From contig JAVIAB010000102.1 in NCBI GenBank assembly GCA_032433765.1, positions 7,441,507-7,505,506 of the forward strand: 64,000 nucleotides of DNA. Reading direction: 5' to 3'. Origin of the DNA: Megaustenia siamemsis (Eukaryota; Mollusca; Gastropoda; Stylommatophora; Ariophantidae). The notes below the pieces were generated by a model. The model searched no databases and was not told where the DNA came from. It saw only the letters and a program-made list of their open reading frames with translations. The stretch's first letter is position 1. Every line of letters starts with the position of its first letter. The translations under genes were made by a program, and so were the position numbers. Shown one piece after another: positions 11,019 through 21,939 of this stretch.

Positions 11019-11277
11019 GGGAGCCGCGATAGCTCACTGGTTAGTGAACTGGACTACAAAGGACAAGTAGTCGGGTTCGATCCTGATCGACGGATTCCTG
11101 GTTCACCCAGCCTTAAATGGGTACCGGATTTTTTTCTGGAAAAGTAAAGCGGCAGGGGCGTAATACCGACCATATTACCCTAAAAATAATGTTCCGAATG
11201 ATTATAAAAATTATGGTAATTTACACCATATTCCCTATACACCGTTTATCGTGACGGGGCTCTTTACTTTTTACTTT
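11019..11277 (+). mobile_element. tRNA-derived SINE S1, copy a
   Basis: Begins GGGAGCCGCGATAGCTCACT with GGTTAGTGAACTGG (pol III A box region) and GGGTTCGATCCTG (B box), followed by the conserved body GGTTCACCCAGCCTTAAATG and a 3' end TTTACTTTTTACTTT. Five other copies or fragments are at 29112, 44193, 48760, 55558 and 62411. The insertion interrupts sequence related to 62075-62350, with imperfect TAAGTAAT/TAAGGAAT at its two sides. Confidence 0.85.
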
Positions 11278-11515
11278 AAGGAATCACACAGCAAGCTTTC
11301 TACGTGGACAAACCAGTTTATTTATTTGTTTCTGTATATAGCTTAGGAATGGTTTGATGTCTACTCTTTCTCTTATAATATCATTTCTGATTCAGTCTTT
11401 TCTGGTCACTCCAAGCGCTTTTCTCAGACATCTTATCTATGTGTTGTCAGGCTATCTTTTATGCTTAGTGGTAAGTGACCCTAATTGACAATGATAACAC
11501 ATCACATGGTTAACA
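11278..11515. repeat. Dispersed repeat shared with 62075-62350
   Basis: AAGGAATCACAC, CTACTCTTTCTCTTATAA and TTTTCTGGTCACTCCAAGCG occur here and in the same order at 62075-62280. The second copy carries a short triplication of the GGTCACTCCAAGCGCTTTTC block. Probably a retrotransposon fragment of unassigned family. Confidence 0.6.
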
Positions 11516-11584
11516 TATGATCACCTTCTCTTGATTATGCATGATATTATGGGATGATTTGTCATGTTTCTTATTTCTGTGTTT

Positions 11585-11825
11585 TTTTATTATAATTATT
11601 CAGGTTTCTTATTTCTGTGTTTTATTATAATTATACATGTTTCTTATTTCTGTGTTTTATTATAATTATACATGTTTCTTATTTCTGTGTTTTATTATAA
11701 TTATACATGTTTCTTATTTCTGTGTTTTATTATAATTATACATGTTTCTTATTTCTGTGTGTTTTATTATAATTATACATGTTTCTTATTTCTGTGTGTT
11801 TTATTATAATTATACATGTTTCTTC
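11585..11825. repeat. 35-bp AT-rich tandem array
   Basis: About seven copies of TTTCTTATTTCTGTGTTTTA plus TTATAATTATACATG; the last two have an extra GT. Confidence 0.95.
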
Positions 11826-11864
11826 ACACGGATGTGTTAGACATTCACATTTTATTAATTATTG

Positions 11865-12425
11865 TATTGAGTTATAGATCTTTAAAATTTAATTATTGAA
11901 TTAATACAAAACTAATCCATTATTGTATAGAGTAATAGATCTTTAAAATTTAATTATTGAATTAATACAAAACTAATCCATTATTGTATAGAGTAATAGA
12001 TCTTTAAAATTTAATTATTGAATTAATACAAAACTAATCCATTATTGTATAGAGTAATAGATCTTTAAAATTTAATTATTGAATTAATACAAAACTAATC
12101 CATTATTGTATAGAGTAATAGATCTTTAAAATTTAATTATTGAATTAATACAAAACTAATCCATTATTGTATAGAGTAATAGATCTTTAAAATTTAATTA
12201 TTGAATTAATACAAAACTAATCCATTATTGTATAGAGTAATAGATCTTTAAAATTTAATTATTGAATTAATACAAAACTAATCCATTATTGTATAGAGTA
12301 ATAGATCTTTAAAATTTAATTATTGAATTAATACAAAACTAATCCATTATTGTATAGAGTAATAGATCTTTAAAATTTAATTATTGAATTAATACAAAAC
12401 TAATCCATTATTGTATTGAGTAAGA
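11865..12425. repeat. 61-bp AT-rich tandem array, nearly identical copies
   Basis: About nine copies of a 61-bp unit containing AGATCTTTAAAATTTAATTA and CAAAACTAATCCATTATTG. The internal copies look identical by eye. A diverged copy lies beyond the LINE B insertion at 12900-12950 (AATAGATCTTTAACATTTAA), so the LINE probably landed in the array. Confidence 0.95.
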
Positions 12426-12439
12426 GATTTTTGTATACG

Positions 12440-12900
12440 TTTATCAAGAAAAAAGAGTTCTTAAATGTTACGTAGAGCCAGTCTTAACATATGGATGTGA
12501 ATCATGTACAATAGGACAACAGACAAGAAAATCACTGGAGTCTGTAGAAATGTAGTTTTACAGAAGCTTGTTGAGAATACCATGGACAGCTAAGAAGAGT
12601 AATGAAAGCGTTGTGGAAGAGGTCAAAGCAAAAAGAGAGCTAATTTCCAATATTAGGAAGAAACAATCATCATTTTTTTTGCCATGTAATGAGAAGGGAA
12701 CAGCTGGAATATATTGTAACAACTGGGAAAATTGAATGACGAAGAGATGGAGTGAAACAAAGAGGAAAAAATACCAGACAGCTTAAGAGAATGGCTTGGC
12801 AGAAGGTCAACAACAGAAATGATAAATAACTGTCGAGATCGAAAGTTGTGGAGAGACATGATCACCTACGCCAGCAGGCCCGGTATTTGATGATAATGAT
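12440..12900 (+). mobile_element. LINE family B, decayed copy
   Basis: Plus-strand relic: ..KKRVLKCYVEPVLTYGCES, ..RKSLESVEM.., ..LISNIRKKQSS.., ..RREQLEYIVTTGK.., ending ..DRKLWRDMITYASRPGI and a short TGATGATAATGATGAA tail at 12887-12905. Several stops and frameshifts. Confidence 0.8.
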
Positions 12901-13019
12901 GAATAGATCTTTAACATTTAACTATTGAATGGTTACAAAACTAATGCATTATCAACCCATACTTACACATGCGAAAGCTGAGGGGGGAAAAGAGATTGAG
13001 AGAAAACTAAACACTTTTA

Positions 13020-13500
13020 AAGACAAATACCTGATATTTGTACAGTAGAAGGAGTTCTAGACCAATATAGAGATAAGAGAAATGGCCATGATACCGACGA
13101 TCTCATCTACAATGGAATGAGTTCTAGACTAATATAGAGATAAGAGAAATGGTCATGATACCGACGATCGCATCTACAATGGAATGAGTTCTAGACTAAT
13201 GTAGAGATAAGAGAAATGGTCATGATACCGACGATCGCATCTACAATGGAATGAGTTCTAGACTAATGTAGAGATAAGAGAAATGGTCATGATACCGACG
13301 ATCGCATCTACAATTAGGAAGCGAAGATGGACATATGTTGAATTTGTGTTGAGAAGACACAAGAGAATTTCAAAACAGGCTCTTCTATAGGAAACACCAG
13401 CATACAGGAAAAGAGGAAGACTCAGAGAGACTAACACTGATAAGAGAAGCAAAGTTGGTAGGCATTAGATAAGATCGGACATCTCGCCAAGAACAGAATG
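13020..13500 (+). mobile_element. LINE family D relic with internal 67-bp duplications
   Basis: Plus-strand translation gives ..IREMAMIPTISSTIRKRRW, then TYVEFVLRRHKRISKQALL and ..RKRGRLRETNTDKRSK.., matching the family D C-terminus (..IREIANQPLISSVIKKRRW in 31519-32025). Between 13055 and 13312 a 67-bp block (GAGTTCTAGACTAATATAGA ... GACGATCGCATCTACAATGG) is repeated nearly four times. Confidence 0.7.
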
Positions 13501-13544
13501 GATGACGGAAAAACTATGAGTCCTGTGAGACGTCTATCGGCGAT

Positions 13545-14420
13545 GGAAAGATCAAAATTAGAATCGGAATGTCTGGCGGCGCTGGAAAGATCAAAATTAG
13601 AATCGGAATGTCTGGCGGCGCTGGAAAGATCAAAATTAAAATCGGAATGTCTGGCGGCGCTGGAAAGATCAAAATTAGAATCGGAATGTCTGGCGGCGAT
13701 GGAAAGATCAAAATTAGAATCGGAATGTCTGGCGGCGATGGAAAGATCAAAATTAGAATCGGAATGTCTGGCGGCGCTGGAAAGATCAAAATTAGAATCG
13801 GAATGTCTGGCGGCGATGGAAAGATCAAAATTAGAATCGGAATGTCTGGCGGCGATGGAAAGATCAAAATTAGAATCGGAATGTCTGGCGGCGCTGGAAA
13901 GATCAAAATTAGAATCGGAATGTCTGGCGGCGCTGGAAAGATCAAAATTAGAATCGAGACGTCAAGCGGAGATGGAAAGATCAAGATTAAGATCAGGACA
14001 TCTAGTAGCGATGGAAGGATCAAGATTAGGATCGGGACATCTAATAGCTTGGAAAGATAAAAATTAGGATCGGGACATCTAGTTGCGCTGGAAGGATCAA
14101 GATTAGGATCGGGACATCTAATAGCGATGGAAAAATAAAAATTAGGATCGGGACATCTAGTAGCGATGGAAAGATAAAAATTAGGATCGGGACATCTAGT
14201 AGCGATGGAAAGATAAAAATTATGATCGGGACATCTAATAACGATGGAAAGATAAAAATTAGGATCGGGACATCTAGTTGCGCTGGAAGGATCAAGATTA
14301 GGATCGGGACATCTAGTAGCGATGGAAAGATAAAAATTAGGATCGGGACATCTAGTAGCGATGGAAAGATAAAAATTAGGATCGGGACATCTAGTTGCGT
14401 TGGAAGGATCAAGATTAAGA
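13545..14420. repeat. 39-bp minisatellite between LINE relics
   Basis: About 22 copies of GGAAAGATCAAAATTAGAAT plus CGGAATGTCTGGCGGCGCT; the right half has the variant GATAAAAATTAGGATCGGGA. The length is a multiple of three, so a 189-codon ATG frame (13498-14067) encodes 13-residue repeats ERSKLESECLAAL, while other frames and the minus strand are also open. Flanked by LINE D (left) and LINE C (right) fragments. I judge it non-coding. Confidence 0.9.
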
Positions 14421-14600
14421 GCTGTCCAGGGAACTTTCAACATTCTTCTGAGAAATCCCGTCTCTGTGGCCTATAATTGTCTTTTCATTTGTTTGTCTAC
14501 TGTCCATGATTCGCTTCCATAGATTACAATTGGTACTATATAGCACATATGAACTCTCTTTCTCACTTCTATTGACATAGACTTATGGCATAAGACGTTT
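14420..14600 (-). mobile_element. LINE family C fragment
   Basis: The + strand block CCAGGGAACTTTCAACATTC to CTCTCTTTCTCACTTCTATT is the reverse of the ..RLRFLRRMLKVPWT.. / ..RKRV..YIEP.. region of family C (compare 29825-29970). Confidence 0.7.
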
Positions 14601-14930
14601 TCCATTTTCTGAAATGTTTTTTTTTTTTTACCTCATTTTACTCCAAAGTAACCAATAATACAAACATGAAAGTTGAAAGGTCAAAGGTTTTACTATAATC
14701 TGAAATTAGCATCAGAGGAACAAATGCCAGGTTAACGTGTAAAAATTACATGTGCACGTTTTTTTGCTTTCGGTTAGTTCTTTCCTACAATATATGTTGC
14801 TTTGTACCTGATGAAGTCTACTACCGAAGCGCCGAAGTTTGTCCCGAAAATGTTTATTTGCTACATTTTCAGATTGGAAAGCTTGAAATGAGTGGTACAT
14901 GTTTGACTAATTTGAATATGTAAATTTTAA
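14600..14930 (+). mobile_element. Repeat with hammerhead-like core, diverged copy
   Basis: 14808-14843 reads CTGATGA ... CGAAG ... GTC: the perfect 5' core word CTGATGA is followed by CCGAAG instead of CGAAAC and a GTC triplet. Surrounding sequence has the T-run at 14620 and no ORF. The similarity to the other hammerhead-like copies is limited to these words. Confidence 0.25.
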
Positions 14931-15112
14931 AGGTTAGTGGGTTATTTCTGGGATAATTAAACCAATGGGAACATTGGTAGGTGGGCTGGTCCACTGAATC
15001 AAGAGATTGGATTCGATTTCTAACGACTGCTTCTACTGTCACCCACCCAATGTGGTGGTTTTGTAAAGTTCATCTGCTGAAAGGGACTTTTCCAAATGAA
15101 TTTGTATTAATC

Positions 15113-15290
15113 ATCATCATCATCATCAAGTACCATGTATCCTGGCCTAGGTGATCATGTCTCTCCACAACTTTCGATCTCGACAGTTATTTGAGCCATT
15201 CTGCATCACACCTCTGTTGTATGTACATCTACCATGTGAGGTTAACATTGTTCCCAAATATTTAAACTAAATTGGTATTAGTTCAATGTA
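15113..15290 (-). mobile_element. LINE family B, short 3' fragments
   Basis: TCATCATCATCATCATCAAG tail, then GATCATGTCTCTCCACAACT and TTCGATCTCGACAGTTATTT identify the reversed B terminus. From 15198 it jumps to an upstream B segment (GAGCCATTCTGCATC ... ACATCTACCATGTGAGGTTAAC), so it is internally deleted. Confidence 0.65.
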
Positions 15291-15294
15291 TTAA

Positions 15295-15485
15295 CTTATC
15301 TATCCATCTATTTATTGACCTTTCGAGCCGTAGCCGGCCCATAGGGCGTAGACCAAGTTACTCCTTCTCTTATCTGAATTTTTGTTCTAGCAGTTTTCAA
15401 TTCTTTTAAAGATATTTTATCAAATCTCGCCATTTGTCTCTGTTCTGTGCAAGCAGCTCTATCTCATTGAGGGAGCCGATTTACG
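15295..15485 (-). mobile_element. LINE family D, 3' fragment
   Basis: TATCTATCCATCTATTTATT tail, then GACCTTTCGAGCCGTAGCC and GGCCCATAGGGCGTAGACCA, then the ..NRDRW..LIKYL.. coding end as at 31430-31570. Stops at about 15485. Confidence 0.8.
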
Positions 15486-15884
15486 TTTCATTAACAAAAT
15501 CGTTTTTACGATAGTGGCTTGTTAAACCTCTGATCACCGGTTCTATACCAAGCCGGAGAAAAATAATTCCTCCATTTTGGATACAACCGGAAACGTTTTC
15601 GCGTTGTTTAAAGTTTTATAACTTATATTACAATTAAATTAGATTGCATTTATTTGTACAATGATACAATGTTGTTGATAGCAATTCTTCTTTCTTTCTT
15701 CTTTCATTCATCTGCTTTTGCCTTGAAGCATCGCCGAAGAAAGGGGAATGTATAACATAATCCTTGGATATTCATGTTATTTTATAGTTGCTTCCCTTTC
15801 AATGTAGATTTGTTTTTGTGTTTTTGAATGTTCGTAAATAAATGTTTTGGCTCTTGAATATGTCTTTTATCCTATGTCTCTGCT

Positions 15885-15919
<35 letters not shown>

Positions 15920-15964
15920 CTTAATTTATATACATTTATATATCCGTTGATCTTTATTATCATG
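15486..15964. other. Unassigned AT-rich spacer with a T homopolymer
   Basis: No gene seen. A run of more than 30 T (about 15885-15917) may be the reverse of a poly(A) tail of an unrecognised insertion. Confidence 0.35.
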
Positions 15965-16640
15965 TTATTACTATCATCCTCATCATTCATCATTGAGTGC
16001 CGTCTCCGCAACGAAGGTTGGCTACCATGGAGCGCCATTCTGCTCTATCTCTTGCTTTGATGGTGCAGGTTGTCATCGGTTGATTTGTCCATCTTTTGAT
16101 GTTACTCGTCCATGTTAATCTTGGTCTGCCTCTGCCTCTTTTACCTTGTATTTTCCCCTCCAGGATTACTTTCAGTAGGCTGTTGTGTCTTTTAACATGG
16201 CCCAAGAATCGCATTTGTCTTGTTCTAATTGTGTTGAGAAGTTCTCTTTTCATTTTTAGTTGTTTTAAGACTTCATAGTTTGTTTTCTTTTCCTTCCATC
16301 CAATTCTACCTATTCTTCTATATATCCACATTTCAAAGGCTTCAATTCTCTGTTCTGTTTTCTTGTCTAATGTCCATGTTTCAGCACCATATAGGAATAT
16401 TGAGAAGATGTAACATTTTGCTATTCTTAGTATTAGCTCTGGTGTTATTTGTTTTGATGTTAGTATGTCCTTCATGACATTCAAATTACTTTTTGCCATT
16501 CCTATTCTTTTGTTTATTTCAGTTGCACATTTTCCATCACTGGTTATAGTATGTCCAAGGTAGTTGTAGCTCTGAACTGTCGATGTGTAGATAGAACTTG
16601 TATTACTATATTGCATGATAATTATAATATTTAATTATTT
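15965..16640 (-). mobile_element. LINE family A, well-preserved 3' ORF
   Basis: An uninterrupted 208-codon minus frame (16616-15990) covers the post-RT 'thumb' and C-terminus: ..YNYLGHTITSDGKCATEIN.., ..FLYGAETWTLDKKTEQRIE.., MWIYRRIGRIGWKEKKTN, ..TRQMRFLGHVKRHNSLL.., ..KRGRGRPRLTWTSNIKRW.., ending ..MVANLRCGDGTQ and a short ATGATG tail. The RT catalytic core is not present (5' truncated). Confidence 0.85.
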
Positions 16641-16654
16641 TACTTCTTAATTAT

Positions 16655-17065
16655 TTGGTCAGTCAGTCCTGGACCCTAGATGCAAGAACGACAAGAAAAA
16701 TAATCACTACTGAGATGAAATGTGTCAGACGAATGACAGGAAACAGCCTGAGAGACCAGATCTGAAATGAAGAACTGAGAAAAAAAGCTAGGAATAACCC
16801 CCGCCATAGAATATATAAAGAAACAACAGATAAAATGGTTTGGCCACGTGACAAAGCAGAAAAATCAAAATAACACAGCGAACCTTCAATAACCGTTGTG
16901 AGGACACCAGACCCAAGGGACGACCACGAAAAAGATGGATCGACGGAATATTAGAAGCACTAGGAAACATAACAGCACCAGAGGCGTACAGAAGAGCAAA
17001 AGACCCCAAATTATATCTCCCCTCGGCGCTGAAAGGCAAATGAGGAAGGAGAGAAGAAGAATTAT
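16655..17065 (+). mobile_element. LINE family E, decayed 3' end
   Basis: Plus-strand pieces ..TTEMKCVRRMTGNSLRDQI.., ..KKQQ.KWFGHVT.. and ..PNYISPRR.KANEE.. match the intact-looking frame at 62925-63320. The 3' end is AAATGAGGAAGGAGAGAAGA. Confidence 0.75.
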
Positions 17066-17079
17066 TTGGTGTTAACTGG

Positions 17080-17277
17080 ACTACTATGAAGGTCAGGTCC
17101 TTAAATGATTTCTGAAAAGTAACATGAACTGTCATTGTAAAAACTATTGTTATGGAAACAGCGCCATAGATTTTAGAAGCAGTGATCTCTGCAATATGTG
17201 CCATTTTGGCATGCAAGATTTCTGTTTTTGAGATTGTGGTTCTGCCCTATGTGCCGTCTTCGGCTCGAAAGGACAAT
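17080..17277 (+). mobile_element. Element X (GATA-tailed short retroelement), copy 1
   Basis: Shares TCATTGTAAAAA.TATTGTTA, ATAGATTTTAGAAGCAGTGA, CAATATGTGCCATTTTGGCA and GCCGTCTTCGGCTCGAAAGG with copies near 25028, 41001 and 61310. No ORF or tRNA-like promoter seen. Its last 45 bp resemble the 3' ends of LINEs D and F. Confidence 0.7.
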
Positions 17278-17817
<540 letters not shown>

Positions 17818-18359
17818 AGAATACGAACTTGCGTGATACAAGCTACATCTCTCATTAAATATATCATGGATTAAAAAAAATATGGGCACTAGCATTGTAT
17901 TCTTCAAATGTCTTTATCAATGAGGGACCCTCAACTCTCCTTCTCTTTCTTGTTCTTTTTTTTTTCTACTTTTATATGTTATTCTGAAATATTAATTATG
18001 TTGCTGAAATTATGTTTTCATGTTATACCATCACCAATTCAGTCAATATAATTTCATTAATTTATCTTCTTCAATTCTTTTCATCTCAGTCATTTTACAC
18101 CCTTCTTGATCTCGCTCGGTTCTCTGTGGGGGTGTGATTTTCTTCATGAGTTCTTTTTTTCTCCTCTTTTAAATGTCTGCCATTTAATTTTCTTATTAAA
18201 TTATTTTCTTTTCGTTTTTTTTTTTATTTTCTGTGATTTGATTTTTTTTTCCCTTAAATCCATTTCTTTTTCATTTTCTGTCATTTAATTTTCTTCTTAA
18301 CTTCTTGTCTTTTTATTTTTTTTTTGTCATTTAATTTTCTTCATAAATTCTTTTCTTTT
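17818..18359. other. T-rich spacer
   Basis: Pyrimidine-rich, with TTTAATTTTCTTCTTAA and TCATTTAATTTTCTTC words that look like decayed repeats of about 45-60 bp. No gene. Confidence 0.4.
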
Positions 18360-19085
18360 TATATTTTCCGCGATCTAATTCTCCCCTAGATCATTATATT
18401 TTCCACTATCTAATTCTCCCCTAGATCTTTTTATTTTCCACTATCTAATTCTCCCCTAGATCATTATATTTTCCACTATCTAATTATCCCCTAGATCATT
18501 ATATTTTCCACTATCTAATTATCCCCTAGATCATTATATTTTCCACTATCTAATTATCCCTAGATCTTTTTATTTTCTACGATCTAATTCTCGACTAGAT
18601 CTTTTTATTTTCTACGATCTAATTCTCGACTAGATCTTTTTATTTTCTACGATCTAATTATCCCTTAGATCTTTTTATTTTCCACTATCTAATTATCCCC
18701 TAGATCTTTTTATTTTGCACTATCGAATTATCCCCTAGATCTTTTTATTTTCCACTATCTAATTATCCCCTAGATCTTTGTATTTTCTACGATCTAATTC
18801 TCGACTAGATCTTTTTATTTTCTACGATCTAATTCTCCCCTAGATCTTTTTATTTTCTACGATCTAATTCTCCCCTAGAACTTTTTATTTTCCACTATCT
18901 AATTCTCCCCTAGATCTTTTTATTTTCCACTATCTAATTCTCCCCTAGATCTTTTTATTTTCCACTATCTAATTCTCCCCTAGATCTTTTTATTTTCTAC
19001 GATCTAATTATCCCCTAGATCTTTTTAATTTCCACTATCTAATTCTCCCCTAGATCTTTTTATTTTCTACAATCTAATTCTTATC
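18360..19085. repeat. 35-bp minisatellite
   Basis: About 20 copies of TCTTTTTATTTTCCACTATC plus TAATTCTCCCCTAGA, with TCTACGATC and TCTCGACTAGA variants arranged in alternating blocks. Confidence 0.95.
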
Positions 19086-19550
19086 TTGAATACATCTCGT
19101 TCCCGAGATCTAATTCTGTTCTTGGAGTCTTCATTGTCAAAGTTCTAGTCATGTTCTTTGATTCTTTTCATCCTCAGAGCTATGATCATCTTCTTGAATT
19201 CTTTTATTTCTCTGAGAACTGAATCTGTTCTTGAAATTATTTAAATTCTCTGTGAATCTGTTCTACCCTAATTCTGTTCTTGAACTTCATTGTTCTCCGA
19301 TGATCATTTGATACTTGGAATTAGCAATAAGGATTTTAAATGTTACATCTCTGTCTTGTTTAGGTTGTATTTTTGGGACGTTGTTTTATCTGCTTTACAA
19401 AAGTGGCCAGTAGGGGCACAAAATAATAAACTTTATTGTTTGAAAATGTGTGCTTCTTGTGTGTTTTTATTTAGGAGGTAAATAATTGTATTTACACATT
19501 ATTGAGGTGTGTTGTTTTTAATACCAGGGCGTGTCACTCGCTATCGAACC
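19086..19550. other. Decayed flank of the 35-bp array and spacer
   Basis: To about 19290 weakly repeated TTCTGTTCTTGAA words; then unassigned. A 63-codon + frame at 19290 has no recognisable feature. Confidence 0.3.
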
Positions 19551-19735
19551 TTATCATCATCATCATCATCATTGAGTACCGTCTCCGCATCGAAGGTTAA
19601 CTACCTTGGATCGCCATTCCGATCTGACTCTTGCTTTAGTTGTGCAGGTTGTCATAGGCTGACTTGTCCATCTTTTGATGTTACTCATCCATGTTAGTCT
19701 TGGCCTGCCTCTGCCTGATATTTCCTCAATAATTC
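19551..19735 (-). mobile_element. LINE family A, short 3' fragment
   Basis: Minus frame ..SGRGRPRLTWMSNIKRWTS.. to ..VVNLRCGDGTQ, with a (CAT)n tail at 19551-19572 on the + strand. Truncated within the RGRPRL segment. Confidence 0.8.
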
Positions 19736-19794
19736 TGAAACCAGGGAAGAATTTGCAGCGAAAATTTAACTGGAGCACGTTCATTGTGTGGGGC

Positions 19795-20205
19795 GTTACA
19801 TCAGGAAATGCGTGTGTAGTGTGTGTGTAGTGAGTGTGTAGTGTGTGTGTAGTGTGTGTGTTGTGAGTGTCGCTTAATTTTGGCACTCAGTAGCGCAGCC
19901 TGCCTGACGCGCCTCTCCGCGGATCTATATCATTTGGGGTAAGGGTGCCTACACAATACGGTTGTTGATCGTGAGTGTTAGTGTGAGGTTCGTGTGAGTA
20001 ATAGTGTGAAGTTAGTGTGAGGTTTGTATGAGTATTATTGTGAGGTTCGTGTGAGTATTAGTGTGAGTATTAGTGTGAGATTCGTGTGAGTATTAGTGTG
20101 AGGTTTGTGTGAGTATTAGTGTGAGGTGTGAGTATTAGTGTGAGGTTCGTGTGAGTATTAGTGTGAGGTTCGTGTGAGTATTAATGTGAGGTTCGTGTGA
20201 GTTCA
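19795..20205. repeat. GTGTGTAG and GTGTGAG-type tandem repeats
   Basis: 19805-19870 carries (GTGTGTAGTGTGTGTAG) repeats. 19970-20205 carries about ten copies of a 12/23-bp unit GTGTGAGTATTA / GTGTGAGGTTC. Confidence 0.9.
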
Positions 20206-20320
20206 CACAGGATAGCTGGAAAACGTGTTCATATTCTCTGAAGGAACAACCCGTTTGAAGATAAATCCGGTTCCGAGATATCAGGTACGGTAGCCAGGGG
20301 TACATCATAAAATATATATC

Positions 20321-20640
20321 AGGGGACTAGTTGGTCTCGACGCCCGCCTTAAGAGAGAGAGGTTGTGGGTTCAAATCCCGGCTGCACCAGTTGGGATTTT
20401 TATTTATGATTTCTCTCGCCTGGAAACCACCCCTGGTCTCAGCAGCGAGGCCCGGCTTGAAACGTCAATTACTCATGGACGGGAGAAATATGAGCACCTC
20501 CGAAGACGGAGTTATCTGCCTGTGCGGCGAGGGACTCCTGTGCACACGGCTGCCATGGAAAATGGATTAACGCGCAAAATTCAGTTCCTAGTCTCTAGGG
20601 ACGTCGTCAGAGGTAAAAGATGGCGAACGCAAAATATATG
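20321..20640 (+). mobile_element. tRNA-derived SINE S2, copy a
   Basis: Head GGGGACTAGTTGGTCTCGAC with a B box GGGTTCAAATCCC resembles a long-variable-arm tRNA (Leu/Ser type). The body (TGATTTCTCTCGCCTGGAAA, GAGGCCCGGCTTGAAACGTC, CTGCCTGTGCGGCGAGGGAC, AATTCAGTTCCTAGTCTCTA) recurs at 48871-49198 and 62653-62945. Confidence 0.8.
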
Positions 20641-20689
20641 TGTGTATATATAATATTCGGTAGCGAGTGGGACATTAAAGATATATCAG

Positions 20690-21384
20690 GTTCGGTGGGA
20701 CTCAGTCCTAATAGCAAAAAGACAGAAGTAATGGTAACAACAAAGAAAAAGACATCACCTCAGTGCAAAATAAAGACAAGTGGAACAATATTAAAACAGG
20801 TAAATGAATTTAAATATTTGGGAACTTTGTTAACCTCAGACGGAAGATGTACAACAGAGATGAGATGCAGAATGGCTCAGGCACAAGCAGCTTTCCAGAA
20901 AATGAGGAAGATACTATGCAATCCATTCATGACAACTGAAACAAGAAAAATAGTTATTAAATATTATGTAGAGCAAGTCTCAACATATGGATGTGAATCA
21001 TGGACAATATGACAACAGACAAGAAAATCACTGGAGATTGTAGAAATGTGGTTTTACAGAAGAATGTTGTGAATACCATGGACAGCTGAGAAGAGTAATG
21101 AAAACGTTCTGAAAGAGGCCAAAACAGAAAGAGAGCTAATTTCCAATATTAGAAAGAAACAATTATCATTTTTTTTTGGCCATGTAATGAGAAGAGAACA
21201 GCTGTAATATATTGTAACAACTGGAAAAATTGAGGGACGAAGAGATAGACGGAACCAAAGAGAAAAAATAACAGACAGCTAAAGAGAATGGCTTGGCAGA
21301 AGGTCAACAACAGAAATGTTAAATAGCTGCCGAGATCGAAAGTTGTGGAGAGACATGATCACCTACGCCAGCAGGTCCGGTACT

Positions 21385-21385
<1 letters not shown>
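20690..21385 (+). mobile_element. LINE family B, longer copy with RT thumb region
   Basis: Plus frame 20620-21012 reads ..NSKKTEVMVTTKKKTSPQC.., ..KYLGTLLTSDGRCTTEMRC.., ..AAFQKMRKILCNPF.., ..YVEQVSTYGCESWTI, then a stop. Beyond it the C-terminus continues in broken frames to ..RDRKLWRDMITYASRSGT. The RT catalytic box is not included. Confidence 0.85.
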
Positions 21386-21421
<36 letters not shown>

Positions 21422-21423
21422 AA

Positions 21424-21500
<77 letters not shown>
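21386..21500. repeat. GAT array turning into TAT array
   Basis: (GAT)n tail of the family B copy, continuing as (ATT)n from about 21425. A tail-seeded microsatellite. Confidence 0.95.
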
Positions 21501-21501
<1 letters not shown>

Positions 21502-21559
21502 ATACATGGACTATATATGCAAGTTAGGTAACCCAGTTAGTTAATCAAGGAGGGATCGA

Positions 21560-21813
21560 GTCATCATACTTCGTCTACGCACTGGCCACATCAGAATGAG
21601 AAATCGCATGTTCACCCAATTCAAAATAGGTACAACCAGCCTATGCACTGTACACTGGACAATATGACTACACAACATGTTCTACAGGATTGCCCCCAGT
21701 ACACAGACTTGAGAAGAGCAATGTGGTCCACACCCACTTCCCTGGAAGAGAAACTATATGGGGCAATCAACTCACTTAAACACTTCATGAGAGAGTCTGG
21801 AATATTACTCTGA
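21560..21813 (+). mobile_element. LINE family I, 3' end of a second-type pol protein
   Basis: First frame VIILRLRTGHIRMRNRM, FTQFKIGTTSLCT, then after a frameshift MTTQHVLQDCPQYTDLRRAM.. and ..SLKHFMRESGILL, stop. The 'LRTGH...R.....C.C......HVL.CP...' pattern is the zinc-binding C-terminal tail known from I/Jockey-group non-LTR polyproteins. A related piece is at 46600-46815 on the other strand. Confidence 0.75.
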
Positions 21814-21839
21814 TTGAGGCTTTATCGCACAGAGAGAGA

Positions 21840-21930
21840 GATCATTCCATGTCTTCCCCATCATCTTCATCTCTGCTTCCATCTATCTTCTCCAAGAATT
21901 CTTTGGTCTTCCTCTTTGGTCTTCCTCTTT
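21840..21930 (-). mobile_element. LINE family L, short fragment
   Basis: Reverse strand encodes ..QRGRPKNSWRRQIEAEMKMM-type sequence, nearly identical to 39420-39510. It borders the 39-bp array. Confidence 0.65.
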
Positions 21931-21939
21931 GACCTTAAT

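Noticed and set aside
11019..11100. Functional tRNA gene
   Set aside because: A and B boxes are present, but the acceptor stem does not close and the same head with a long common body recurs in several places, as expected for a SINE.
13498..14067. 189-codon frame starting with ATG and 13-residue ERSKLESECLAAL repeats as a coiled-coil protein gene
   Set aside because: The start lies in LINE D relic sequence, the alternative frames of the same array are equally open, and there is no promoter or splice evidence. Kept only as an array.
20321..20400. Leucine/serine tRNA gene
   Set aside because: Same reasoning: head of SINE S2, with three copies sharing 250 bp of non-tRNA body.
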